Shown: positions 5,628-12,530 of the stretch, one piece after another
How the letters are laid out: the number at the start of each line of letters is the position of its first letter
Position numbering within the stretch: the first letter of the stretch is position 1
DNA from: Caldifarciminota bacterium
Lineage (GTDB): Bacteria > Hydrothermota > Tepidihabitantia > SM23-42
Assembly: GCA_030671005.1 (NCBI GenBank)
Contig: DAOVAN010000035.1
Span: 1-12,530 of the forward strand
DNA: 12,530 nt
Reading direction: 5' to 3'
Notes under the pieces: model-generated
What the model saw: only the letters and a program-made list of their open reading frames with translations
What the model was told of the DNA's origin: nothing
Databases searched by the model: none
Program-made: the position numbers and the translations under genes

Positions 5628-6890
5628 CTAGAACCGCCCCTCAACATACAAACCGCCGGCATATTGCCTCCCCGTTAGAAAATAGTCATCGAATATTTCA
5701 CTCGTTTCGTCTGTGATGTTGTGTACGGATATGTATGGTTTGAAGCAGTAGATACGGATGCCGAAATCGGTGCTGATGATGTAATAGCGGGACAACATCT
5801 TCTCGATGCCAGCCCTTTCGGAAACATAGCGTATGTCGGCAGAGATTTCAAACAGGCCGAGGTGCAAACCCAGGGTGTCGATTAGCGCATACTCCGGTAA
5901 GAAATTGATTGTACTGTCTGACCAATTGTAAGATATCGTACATACGTTACTGATATCTAAAAGCCCGGACGACAATTGATTGCAGATTCGCAGATGGCTA
6001 TTGATTTCTTGTGTCTCATTGATGTGAGAAATTTGGAAATCATCGCCAGCAACCAATCTATGGTGCCAATCCTTGTAGGAGAAAAATAGTGCGATTGAAT
6101 GATCGTATATATCCAATTCCGTATCGAAATCGACACTCACCCTTAGGGTTTCATCGGGTATCGGAGTTCTATATTTCAGTGGTATGTCAGTCATGAAGTA
6201 CTCGTTTAGCATGTTGTGTCTGATGCCGGTCTGGATTTGTGTTGCAATTTTAATGAAGGGCTTTGAATACGCGATGCGCAAAAGCGGTGACAGACCACCC
6301 GTGACGGGGGACGAGACCAGCAGATGAACATTCTGAATATGTATCTTACCGGATAATATTGTCTTGAATCGTTGGTCGGTGTAGAGCCCACGTACCGTGA
6401 CGCAAGGAAGATATCTCGTTTTGTCGAAGAGGAGAGAAATCGTACCATCGGCTTCTGATGAACTCTCGCCATTGATCTCCCAGCGGTAATAATCGATTGT
6501 GGCCGGTATGACTGCGAAAGGCGAGAAGCCAATGAAATCGAAGCCTGGGGTTAGGAGTCGATATTCATCCTCGCGAAGGAGTCTGAAGGCGGCGAGCCGA
6601 GGTTCAAACCATATTCCTGGAAAACGAAACATATATGACAAGTATCCCTTACCGGTTTCTGTCGAATCCCATTCGTTCGTCTGGTCGTACAATCCGCTAA
6701 TTTCCAGATTAGAGAACTTTGTCGCAAGATGAAAGCCGCGGAACTCTCCGAGGTATCCATCCGCTACTATGGATCTTTCGACCGGCTGAGCCCACAGTAC
6801 AGGCTCAGGAAGATGTAGATGTGATAGATCAGGGAGCGGAGGCAGGGAGTCGTAACTGATCAGAAATAAGAGAAAGAACATGCAGATCAT
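5628..6890 (-). CDS. Putative outer-membrane beta-barrel protein
   Basis: A 420-residue protein that I cannot assign to a named family. It begins with a short hydrophobic segment (MICMFFLLFLIS) that would serve as a signal peptide, though it lacks the usual Lys/Arg at the start. The body is a long series of alternating polar and hydrophobic stretches typical of amphipathic strands, with many Tyr, Trp and Phe. It ends in a final strand, YAGGLYVEGRF, with a terminal Phe, as in outer-membrane barrels and TonB-dependent receptors. No plug domain or lipobox is seen. The start is fixed by the mtnA stop codon, which is in the same frame three codons before the ATG. It is 6 bp downstream of mtnA and probably transcribed with folD and mtnA. 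Barrel topology is inferred; function unknown. Confidence 0.65.
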   Translation of the reverse strand: MICMFFLLFLISYDSLPPLPDLSHLHLPEPVLWAQPVERSIVADGYLGEFRGFHLATKFSNLEISGLYDQTNEWDSTETGKGYLSYMFRFPGIWFEPRLAAFRLLREDEYRLLTPGFDFIGFSPFAVIPATIDYYRWEINGESSSEADGTISLLFDKTRYLPCVTVRGLYTDQRFKTILSGKIHIQNVHLLVSSPVTGGLSPLLRIAYSKPFIKIATQIQTGIRHNMLNEYFMTDIPLKYRTPIPDETLRVSVDFDTELDIYDHSIALFFSYKDWHHRLVAGDDFQISHINETQEINSHLRICNQLSSGLLDISNVCTISYNWSDSTINFLPEYALIDTLGLHLGLFEISADIRYVSERAGIEKMLSRYYIISTDFGIRIYCFKPYISVHNITDETSEIFDDYFLTGRQYAGGLYVEGRF

Positions 6891-6896
6891 GACATG

Positions 6897-7898
6897 TTAC
6901 TGCAATCTTCTAATATTCTCTTCGTAAGGAGGTGTAACGATACATTTCTCGGTGACGATTCCCGTAACTAGCTCGGCAGGGGTGACATCAAACGCTGGGT
7001 TGCAGATCCTGGCCGATGTCGCGACAATATTCCTGCCGTGGAACATTCTTATTTCGTCCGGGTTCCTTTCTTCAATGGGTATCTGCTTTCCGCAAGTGAG
7101 TGCAAAATCGAATGTGGAAATTGGAGCGGCGACATAAAACGGAATGTGATAATAGCGAGCGATTATTGCCAGCCCCCTAGTACCGATCTTGTTGGCGACA
7201 TCGCCATTTAGAGCAATACGGTCGGCACCAACCAGAACCAGACTCATCTCGGGCATGAAGGTCGCGGCCATGTTATCACAGATCGTGTAAATTACGACGT
7301 CATTCTTGCACAGTTCCCATGAGGTCAATCTTGCTCCTTGCAACAGCGGTCTGGTTTCGTTTGAATAGACGACAAAATCCTTGCCCTGTTGCTTGGCAGT
7401 ATAAATGATGCCAAGTGCGGTGCCAATGCCACTCGTTGCCAGGGCACCGGCATTGCAATGGACCATTATCTTCGATCCATCCGCTATCAGATCGGTGCCC
7501 AGTGCGCCTATCTTCTGGCACGATTCCTTGTCGTCTTTTTCTATCATGCGGGCTTCTTGCAGCAGTTCCTTATACAAATCCTTCGCCTGCCGCATTCTGT
7601 TCCTCATGCGTTCCAAAGCCCAAAAGAGGTTGACCGCGGTAGGGCGGGCCGATTGGATGAGGTCACATGCTTTTCCTGCACTCACCGGGTTACCCCTGTG
7701 TGCTGCTAGCACTACACCGTAAGCAGCTGCTACTCCGATCAATGGTGCACCGCGGAGATTCATGTTCGTGATGGCGTGGTAAACGTCTTCTGCTGTCTTG
7801 AGGGTCAAATATACTTCTTCTTCAGGTAGTTTCGTCTGATCCAGAATCACTAACCGGTTCTGACTCTCGTCGTATTCAACTGTTTTGAATGTGATCAT
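6897..7898 (-). CDS. mtnA: S-methyl-5-thioribose-1-phosphate isomerase
   Basis: A 333-residue member of the MtnA/eIF2B-alpha family, near the usual length. MtnA converts methylthioribose-1-phosphate to methylthioribulose-1-phosphate in methionine salvage. Key motifs are RGAPLIGVAAAYG (49-61), HCNAGALAT (147-155) with the catalytic Cys148, NETRPLLQGARLT (180-192), and GADRIALNGDVANKIGT (224-240) with the catalytic Asp226. The Cys plus GADRI pairing favours MtnA over ribose-1,5-bisphosphate isomerase or translation-factor paralogues, although those are related. The ATG overlaps the folD stop by 4 bp (ATGA), so translation is coupled. No other salvage gene (mtnB, mtnP) is in the window, and no SAM riboswitch was seen upstream of the operon. 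Confidence 0.92.
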   Translation of the reverse strand: MITFKTVEYDESQNRLVILDQTKLPEEEVYLTLKTAEDVYHAITNMNLRGAPLIGVAAAYGVVLAAHRGNPVSAGKACDLIQSARPTAVNLFWALERMRNRMRQAKDLYKELLQEARMIEKDDKESCQKIGALGTDLIADGSKIMVHCNAGALATSGIGTALGIIYTAKQQGKDFVVYSNETRPLLQGARLTSWELCKNDVVIYTICDNMAATFMPEMSLVLVGADRIALNGDVANKIGTRGLAIIARYYHIPFYVAAPISTFDFALTCGKQIPIEERNPDEIRMFHGRNIVATSARICNPAFDVTPAELVTGIVTEKCIVTPPYEENIRRLQ

Positions 7899-8788
7899 AT
7901 TTTAGAAATGCCTTTTTGCTTTTTCGCGGCTTGGATCACGTTGTGCAAAAGCATGGTTATTGTCATCGGTCCGACGCCGCCCGGTACCGGAGAGATGGCA
8001 CTAGCCTTAGCGCTGACTTCTTCGAATTCTACGTCGCCGATGAGCCGATAGCCGCTTTTCTTAGTGCTGTCTTCAATCCGGTTCACCCCGACATCAATAA
8101 CGACGACCCCCTCTTTGACCATTTCTGCGTTGACCGTGTGCGGTCTTCCGGTCGCGACGACAAGAATGTCAGCTAGTTTTGTGAAATCCGATATGTTTCT
8201 AGTGCCGGTATGGCACATTGTGATCGTGGCATTGGCCCCGGGCTTCTTTTGCACGAGTAACAAAGCCAGTGGTTTGCCCACGATGTTGCTCCGACCGACG
8301 ATCACTACGTGTTTTCCCGAGATATCGATGTCGTTGCGCAGCAGCAGTTGCTGAATGCCATGCGGGGTGCCCGGAATATAGCCGGGCGCGCCGATCATGA
8401 GCCGTCCAACATTGATGGGATGGAACCCGTCAACATCCTTTTCCGGGTCGATTGCGTATAATACCTTTTCTTCATTGATATGGTCTGGGAGCGGCAATTG
8501 AACGAGGATGCCATTGACATCAGGGTTGTTGTTCAGATCAGTGATCAGTTTCAGTAGGTCTGCTTGGGGGTAATCTGCATCAAACTTGTATTTTTGCACG
8601 TTGATTCCGACATAGGCGCAGGCCTTTTCCTTGCCTTTTACATACGATATCGATCCCGGGTCATCGCCGACGAGGATTACTGACAGAGATGGTACCAGAT
8701 TATGCTTACTCTTCAGCTCAGTCAATTCAGTCTGCATTTCCTGGCGCATTTTTGCGGCCAGTTCTTTACCACTCAATATTCTTGCCAT
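7895..8788 (-). CDS. folD: Bifunctional methylene-THF dehydrogenase / methenyl-THF cyclohydrolase
   Basis: A 297-residue FolD of typical length. It interconverts 5,10-methylene-, methenyl- and 10-formyl-tetrahydrofolate in the cytoplasm, supplying one-carbon units for purine, Met-tRNA formylation and thymidylate metabolism. Motifs are Y49-V-K-G-K53, in which K53 is the catalytic lysine, GILVQLPLP (substrate site), DPEKDVDGFHP, the nucleotide-binding VGRSNIVGKPLA loop, and PGGVGPMT near the C-terminus. The ATG is preceded 4 nt away by a strong GGGAGG ribosome site (complement of 8793-8798). It is the first gene of the minus-strand operon folD-mtnA-barrel, read from a promoter at about 8873-8900. 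Confidence 0.96.
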   Translation of the reverse strand: MARILSGKELAAKMRQEMQTELTELKSKHNLVPSLSVILVGDDPGSISYVKGKEKACAYVGINVQKYKFDADYPQADLLKLITDLNNNPDVNGILVQLPLPDHINEEKVLYAIDPEKDVDGFHPINVGRLMIGAPGYIPGTPHGIQQLLLRNDIDISGKHVVIVGRSNIVGKPLALLLVQKKPGANATITMCHTGTRNISDFTKLADILVVATGRPHTVNAEMVKEGVVVIDVGVNRIEDSTKKSGYRLIGDVEFEEVSAKASAISPVPGGVGPMTITMLLHNVIQAAKKQKGISKI

Positions 8789-8835
8789 TAGACCTCCCGT
8801 TTGCTTCTACTCTATCCAAAAATATGAAAAATCAT

Positions 8836-8847
8836 GCGATATATCGC
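8836..8847. promoter_or_regulatory. 12-bp perfect palindrome in the folD leader
   Basis: GCGATATATCGC is self-complementary and overlaps a second palindrome, ATCGCGAT (8843-8850). It lies between the predicted folD start point (about 8866) and the folD ribosome site. It could be an operator or a weak hairpin; on the minus strand it is followed by T-rich sequence. No regulator can be named. Confidence 0.3.
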
Positions 8848-8872
8848 GATGAACGACTGTACCGGCAGAGTA

Positions 8873-8900
8873 ATAATATTCATAATGGCTACATTGTCAA
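8873..8900 (-). promoter_or_regulatory. Promoter of the folD-mtnA-barrel operon
   Basis: Read on the minus strand, consensus TTGACA (complement of 8895-8900) is followed after 16 bp by TATTAT (complement of 8873-8878). The predicted start is near 8866, giving a leader of about 78 nt before the folD ATG. Its -35 box is only 2 bp from the -35 box of the divergent ino1 promoter. Confidence 0.65.
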
Positions 8901-8902
8901 TC

Positions 8903-8930
8903 TTGACTTTTTCTGTAAAAGATGTAGAAT
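8903..8930 (+). promoter_or_regulatory. Promoter of the ino1-tmk-ctpA operon
   Basis: TTGACT (8903-8908) and TAGAAT (8925-8930) are spaced by 16 bp. The predicted start is near 8937, which is where the AAGGAGG ribosome site begins (8937-8943). The ino1 mRNA would therefore have a leader of only about 11 nt, made up largely of its Shine-Dalgarno sequence. Confidence 0.65.
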
Positions 8931-8947
8931 AGCTATAAGGAGGATCA

Positions 8948-10039
8948 ATGGCTAAAGTCAGAGTCGCAATCATTGGCGTCGGAAATTGTTCTTCTAGTTT
9001 GGTGCAGGGAGTTACATATTACAAGAATGCCAAAGAAGGGAACATGATTCCGGGAATTATGCACACGCGGCTGGGTGGCTATCACGTTGGTGATATTGAG
9101 TTTTCTTTTGGTATTGATATCGACAAGAATAAGGTGGGAAAGGATTTGGCTGAGGCGATATATACGAAGCCAAATAACACATATAGGTTTTGCGATGTAC
9201 CGAAGTTGAATGTTCCGGTCGTAAGGGGCATGACCCATGACGGCCTGGGTTACTATTTGTCGCAAATAATACAGAAAGCGCCTGGACCAACCGCTGATAT
9301 TGTGGGCTTGCTGCGTGAGACGAAAACTGACGTGGTTATTAACTTTCTCCCGGTAGGGAGTGAAGAGGCAACAAAGTGGTATGTCGAGCAGGTCTTAACA
9401 GCGGGTTGCGCATTCATCAACTGTATCCCGGTCTTTATTGCGAGCGAGAAGTACTGGCAGAAGCGTTTTGTCGAAAAGGGTCTGCCCGTGCTCGGTGATG
9501 ATATCAAGTCACAGGTTGGTGCGACGATACTGCATCGCGTTCTGGTTAACCTCTTCAATGATCGAGGTGTTAAGCTCGAACGGACATCACAGCTCAATGT
9601 TGGTGGCAACACGGATTTTCTGAACATGTTAGAACGGTCAAGACTAGTTTCGAAAAAGGTGTCGAAAACGAGAGCCGTAACTTCTCTTTTGAAATTCGAC
9701 ATCGGAAAGGATAATGTCTATATTGGCCCATCAGATTACGTCGCATGGCTTAAAGACCGTAAGTGGGCGCACATGAGACTCGAAGGCCGCACTTTCGGGG
9801 ATGTACCGCTCAACATCGAGCTGAAACTTGAGGTTTGGGATTCCCCGAACTCGGCCGGTGTTGTCATTGATGCGATAAGATGTGCAAAATTGGCTCTTGA
9901 GAACAAGCTGAGCGGTGCAATTGCCGCACCTTCCAGCTATTTCTTTAAGTCACCACCGGTGCAGTATCCTGATTACATATGTCGTGAGAAGACCGAGAAG
10001 TACATCAATAAGTACGGAAAAGGCAAGAGACGGAAATAG
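8948..10039 (+). CDS. ino1: Inositol-3-phosphate synthase (MIPS)
   Basis: A 363-residue enzyme of the shorter, actinobacterial/archaeal type of myo-inositol-phosphate synthase. It converts glucose-6-phosphate to inositol-phosphate using NAD internally. Motifs are the Rossmann loop GVGNCSSSLVQG (10-21), DDIKSQVGATI (184-194), the GGNTDFLNM core (219-227), and DSPNSAGVVIDAIRCAKLA (298-316). The ATG has a strong AAGGAGG site 4 nt upstream. It is first in a + strand operon with tmk 12 bp downstream. With the IMPase-family gene at 4804 it gives a complete route to free myo-inositol, which bacteria use for phosphatidylinositol lipids, di-myo-inositol phosphate in some thermophiles, or mycothiol in actinobacteria. 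Which of these applies cannot be told from the window. Confidence 0.94.
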   Translation: MAKVRVAIIGVGNCSSSLVQGVTYYKNAKEGNMIPGIMHTRLGGYHVGDIEFSFGIDIDKNKVGKDLAEAIYTKPNNTYRFCDVPKLNVPVVRGMTHDGLGYYLSQIIQKAPGPTADIVGLLRETKTDVVINFLPVGSEEATKWYVEQVLTAGCAFINCIPVFIASEKYWQKRFVEKGLPVLGDDIKSQVGATILHRVLVNLFNDRGVKLERTSQLNVGGNTDFLNMLERSRLVSKKVSKTRAVTSLLKFDIGKDNVYIGPSDYVAWLKDRKWAHMRLEGRTFGDVPLNIELKLEVWDSPNSAGVVIDAIRCAKLALENKLSGAIAAPSSYFFKSPPVQYPDYICREKTEKYINKYGKGKRRK

Positions 10040-10051
10040 AGTAAGTTTTTG

Positions 10052-10693
10052 ATGCATGGTGCCAAACGCGGTGTATTTATAAGTTTCGAAGGTGTTGAGG
10101 GGTCGGGAAAGACGACCCAGGCTCAGGCACTCGCGGACTGGCTTCAAAAGAGTAGGATACCATACATTTTTGTTAGAGACCCCGGGACCACAAAGATCGG
10201 TGAGAAAATACGAGAGATTCTGCTTGATAAAGAATATCGTGAGATGCATGCAAAGTGTGAAGTATTGCTGTTCTTGGCGGCACGCAGTCAGGTGACATAT
10301 GAAAAAATCCTCCCTGCGCTGCGAGAAAAGAAGGTCGTCGTAACCGATCGATTCTCTGACTCTACCTTTGCATACCAATGTTACGGGCGTCAGTTACCTC
10401 GACGGCTGATATCCATTTTCAACCGATTCGCCGCCGCGGGCATAAAACCGGATTTGACATTTCTTGTTGATATCGATGCAACAAGACGAATGGAGAGGGG
10501 TAAGTTTAATGATAGGATGGAAACCGAGGCAGAAGGTTATCACCAGAACGTGCGTCAGGGCTACAGAGCTCTAGCCGCACGTTCAAAAAAACGTTTCAAA
10601 ATACTTGATGGAGAGAAAACAGTGGATGTAATACACGACGAAGTAATCCACCTTGTGAAGGAACTTTTGAAGAGAAAGGGGTGCAAAATATGA
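10052..10693 (+). CDS. tmk: Thymidylate kinase
   Basis: A 213-residue dTMP kinase, which phosphorylates dTMP to dTDP with ATP. Motifs are P-loop GVEGSGKTT (14-22), VRDPGTTKIGEKIR (41-54), VVTDRFSDSTFAYQ (96-109) with the D99-R100 pair, PDLTFLVDID, and the lid-side segment NDRMETEAEGYHQNVRQGYRAL. The second motif reads RDPGTT where many Tmk proteins have REPGGT, a conservative variant. I place the start at ATG 10052; a TTG just before it (10049) is in frame and cannot be excluded, since the ribosome site (AGAG at 10038-10041) is weak for both. The stop overlaps the ATG of the protease gene by 4 bp. Confidence 0.93.
   Translation: MHGAKRGVFISFEGVEGSGKTTQAQALADWLQKSRIPYIFVRDPGTTKIGEKIREILLDKEYREMHAKCEVLLFLAARSQVTYEKILPALREKKVVVTDRFSDSTFAYQCYGRQLPRRLISIFNRFAAAGIKPDLTFLVDIDATRRMERGKFNDRMETEAEGYHQNVRQGYRALAARSKKRFKILDGEKTVDVIHDEVIHLVKELLKRKGCKI
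10675..10681 (+). promoter_or_regulatory. Ribosome binding site that fixes the protease start
   Basis: AAAGGGG lies 8 nt before the ATG at 10690. The longer reading frame opens with a GTG at 10681 that would overlap this site and add only MQN before the signal peptide. ATG 10690 is therefore the better start, giving an ATGA overlap with the tmk stop. Confidence 0.75.
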
Positions 10694-12372
10694 AGAAGGC
10701 TTTTATATTCTTGGTGCTAATATCTTTGGTCTGCGGGATATTCATTGGGCAGAGACTGTGGGCAGCCCCTGATACTTATGCGATGCTGCGCGTTTTTAAT
10801 AAGATCCTCAAGGAGCTACAAGACAATTACGTAACAAAGATTGGTTCTGATAGTCTTGTTATGGGCGCTATTGATGGTATGATCGACGCACTGGAGGATC
10901 CACACACCGATTACTTGGATAAGACGGATTACGCTGCACTGTTGGAATCAACCAGGGGTGAATTCGGTGGCATCGGGGCAACCATTGGTAAGCGTAATGA
11001 GCAGGTCACTATCATATCGCCTTTGGAGGGTACGCCTGCGTACCGGTCCGGTCTATTACCCGGTGATGCAATCCTAATGGTAGATAGTGTTTCCACCGAA
11101 GACAAGAGCGTCGACATAGTGGTCAAAGAGATCCGGGGTGAACCTGGGACCAGAGTTGTGCTGACGATAAGGCGTGCATTGATGGACGAACTTCTTGATG
11201 TCGAAATAACCCGCGCGGTAATCAAGTTGGATGCGGTGCCGTATTATGGTATGGTCGATGATAACATCGGTTATGTCTACTTACGGAATTTCTCAGTTAC
11301 TGCAGACTTAGAACTCAAGAAGGGACTCGATTCGCTGTTCGCGATGGGCGCTGAGAAGATAATCTTTGACCTTCGACTCAATTCGGGCGGTTTGTTGAAC
11401 GAGGGTCTTACAGTCAGCGAGTTGTTCTTGCCGAGAGGCAAGGAAATTGTTGCGACAAAGGGACGGAATGAGCGCGAGCGGGTGTTCAGGTCACAGAAAT
11501 CTTTTTCGCACGGTGATTTTCCAATCGTTACACTCGTCAATGGCGGCTCAGCATCGGCTTCTGAGATCGTTGCGGGTGCGCTTCAAGATTGGGAACGTAG
11601 TTTGATTCTTGGTACAACCACGTTTGGCAAAGGCTCAGTACAGAATATCATTCCATTCGAGGACAATACGGCGCTCAAACTGACTACGGCCCGTTGGTAT
11701 ACACCATCGGGGAGAAGCATCGATAAACCGGTTGATTGGGATGGTCTGGACGGAAGGGTTACCTCAGCACAACAGAGAATGGTGAACAGACTGAGAAGTG
11801 AACTGCAAGCATTAAGGAAGGAAGCCGAGACCGATGGCGAGAAGAGCATAATATCGCAGATCGAAGATGACCTATATGATTTGGAAGATAATATCTACGA
11901 AGTACGGGTAGATACAACCGAGCTCGAGGATAAGAAGGAATTCACCACGTTGGGTCCACTCCAACGCACGGTTTATGGTGGAGGAGGAATAACCCCGGAT
12001 ATTGTCATGGAACCGGCAAGGATCTCGAAGCTGGAGACTGATGTCCTGACCAAAGGATTGAGCTTTGATTTTGCGGTTAAGTATACTTCCGAACACACGG
12101 ATATTGATAAGACTTTCGAAGTAGATGAAAGTGTTCTTAAAGAATTTGCCGTGTATCTGATGCAACATGACGTCGATTTCACGGAGCAGGAGTACGAAGA
12201 GGTAAAACCGGCGCTGCGTAAGAGGTTGAAGCAGGAGATCTTCACAAACCTGTGGGGTCTGAAAGAGGGCTACCGGATGCGGGTGGCTGATGATCCGATT
12301 GTGCAGAAAGCTGTGGAAATGCTGAAGGAGGTGACGGCTCCGCCAGAGCTTTTTCGTTACGCAACGGAGTAG
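10690..12372 (+). CDS. ctpA: S41 family C-terminal processing protease with PDZ domain
   Basis: A 560-residue exported serine protease. The N-terminus MKKAFIFLVLISLVCGIFIG is a signal peptide or membrane anchor, with possible cleavage near LWA-A (25/26). A helical segment comes next, then a PDZ domain (about 92-165, FGGIGATIG and YRSGLLPGDAIL) and the S41 core. The catalytic Ser289 lies in NGGSASASEI and Lys314 in TFGKGSVQ, with Gln318 as likely third residue; the 25-residue Ser-Lys spacing matches CtpB. Between PSGRSI (339-344) and YGGGGITPD (429-437) sits an insertion of about 85 residues predicted to be coiled coil (about 356-405). A helical C-terminal extension of about 120 residues follows. 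This long layout resembles Bacteroidetes-type CTPs. It would trim envelope proteins in the periplasm. Third gene of the ino1-tmk operon by overlap. Confidence 0.92.
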   Translation: MKKAFIFLVLISLVCGIFIGQRLWAAPDTYAMLRVFNKILKELQDNYVTKIGSDSLVMGAIDGMIDALEDPHTDYLDKTDYAALLESTRGEFGGIGATIGKRNEQVTIISPLEGTPAYRSGLLPGDAILMVDSVSTEDKSVDIVVKEIRGEPGTRVVLTIRRALMDELLDVEITRAVIKLDAVPYYGMVDDNIGYVYLRNFSVTADLELKKGLDSLFAMGAEKIIFDLRLNSGGLLNEGLTVSELFLPRGKEIVATKGRNERERVFRSQKSFSHGDFPIVTLVNGGSASASEIVAGALQDWERSLILGTTTFGKGSVQNIIPFEDNTALKLTTARWYTPSGRSIDKPVDWDGLDGRVTSAQQRMVNRLRSELQALRKEAETDGEKSIISQIEDDLYDLEDNIYEVRVDTTELEDKKEFTTLGPLQRTVYGGGGITPDIVMEPARISKLETDVLTKGLSFDFAVKYTSEHTDIDKTFEVDESVLKEFAVYLMQHDVDFTEQEYEEVKPALRKRLKQEIFTNLWGLKEGYRMRVADDPIVQKAVEMLKEVTAPPELFRYATE

Positions 12373-12530
12373 ACTTTCTGAGCAAGCAACCTCTGCCAAA
12401 GAGCACCGGGTAACGTGGGAGATACCAGTACTCATTCTTCTGGCTTTGGGATTTCGTATTATCTTTTGGCGTCGGTTCAGACAAAAAAGGCGAGGGGGAT
12501 GGGGTGGGTATGGCGAGTAGGGCAGCTCGC
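12373..12530. other. Non-coding tail with no supported gene
   Basis: These 158 bp hold no gene I can support. One + frame is open from 12335 to 12517 and contains a hydrophobic run (WEIPVLILLALGFRIIF) with basic residues after it, but it has no ATG, GTG or ribosome site at a sensible place. The last 40 bases are G-rich (runs at 12494-12498, 12501-12504, 12506-12508 and 12520-12522). A 5-bp inverted repeat, GCGAG (12513-12517) and CTCGC (12526-12530), sits at the edge. No U-tract terminator for the ino1-tmk-ctpA operon is visible. Confidence 0.4.

Noticed and set aside
8789..8866. SAM or folate (THF) riboswitch upstream of folD-mtnA
   Set aside because: The leader is only about 78 nt and shows only a short palindrome; none of the conserved riboswitch core motifs was recognised.

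Overview
This window looks like chromosomal DNA from a Gram-negative-type, probably uncultured bacterium. It carries chromosome-type ParA/ParB, an outer-membrane beta-barrel candidate ending in Phe, a periplasmic C-terminal processing protease of the long Bacteroidetes-like layout, and a PATAN(DUF4388)/TPR protein beside a Roadblock/LC7 protein. The combination recalls candidate phyla such as WOR-3/Stahlbacteria; that placement is inference and nothing in the window proves it. No insertion sequence, phage gene, CRISPR array, tRNA or rRNA was seen.

Layout: (1) 1-1125, + strand: the end of parA, overlapping a complete parB, followed by a plausible intrinsic terminator. (2) 1126-1467: a 342-bp intergenic region with three 17-bp tandem repeats, a compact multi-hairpin element bounded by a 9-bp inverted repeat, a small palindrome, and a near-consensus promoter only 8 bp from the next ATG. 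(3) 1468-5613, + strand: an apparent four-gene operon of a Roadblock/LC7 protein, a DnaA-like AAA+ ATPase without the DNA-binding domain, a PATAN plus eight-TPR protein, and an inositol-monophosphatase-family enzyme. (4) 5628-8788, - strand: folD-mtnA-beta-barrel, tightly packed and convergent with the previous operon. (5) 8789-8947: a divergent promoter region whose two -35 boxes are 2 bp apart. (6) 8948-12372, + strand: ino1 (inositol-phosphate synthase), tmk, and a ctpA-type S41 protease. (7) 12373-12530: no gene that can be supported.

How the genes fit together: Ino1 and the IMPase-family enzyme together give a route from glucose-6-phosphate to myo-inositol. FolD and Tmk serve folate one-carbon metabolism and thymidylate supply, and MtnA serves methionine salvage. 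The least explained part is the Roadblock / DnaA-like ATPase / PATAN-TPR set. The ATPase keeps Walker A and B but has lost DnaA's arginine finger, its sensor-2 arginine and its DNA-binding domain. Its partners are of types used in bacterial signalling and polarity, so the three genes look like an undescribed regulatory or scaffold module next to the chromosome-partition genes.
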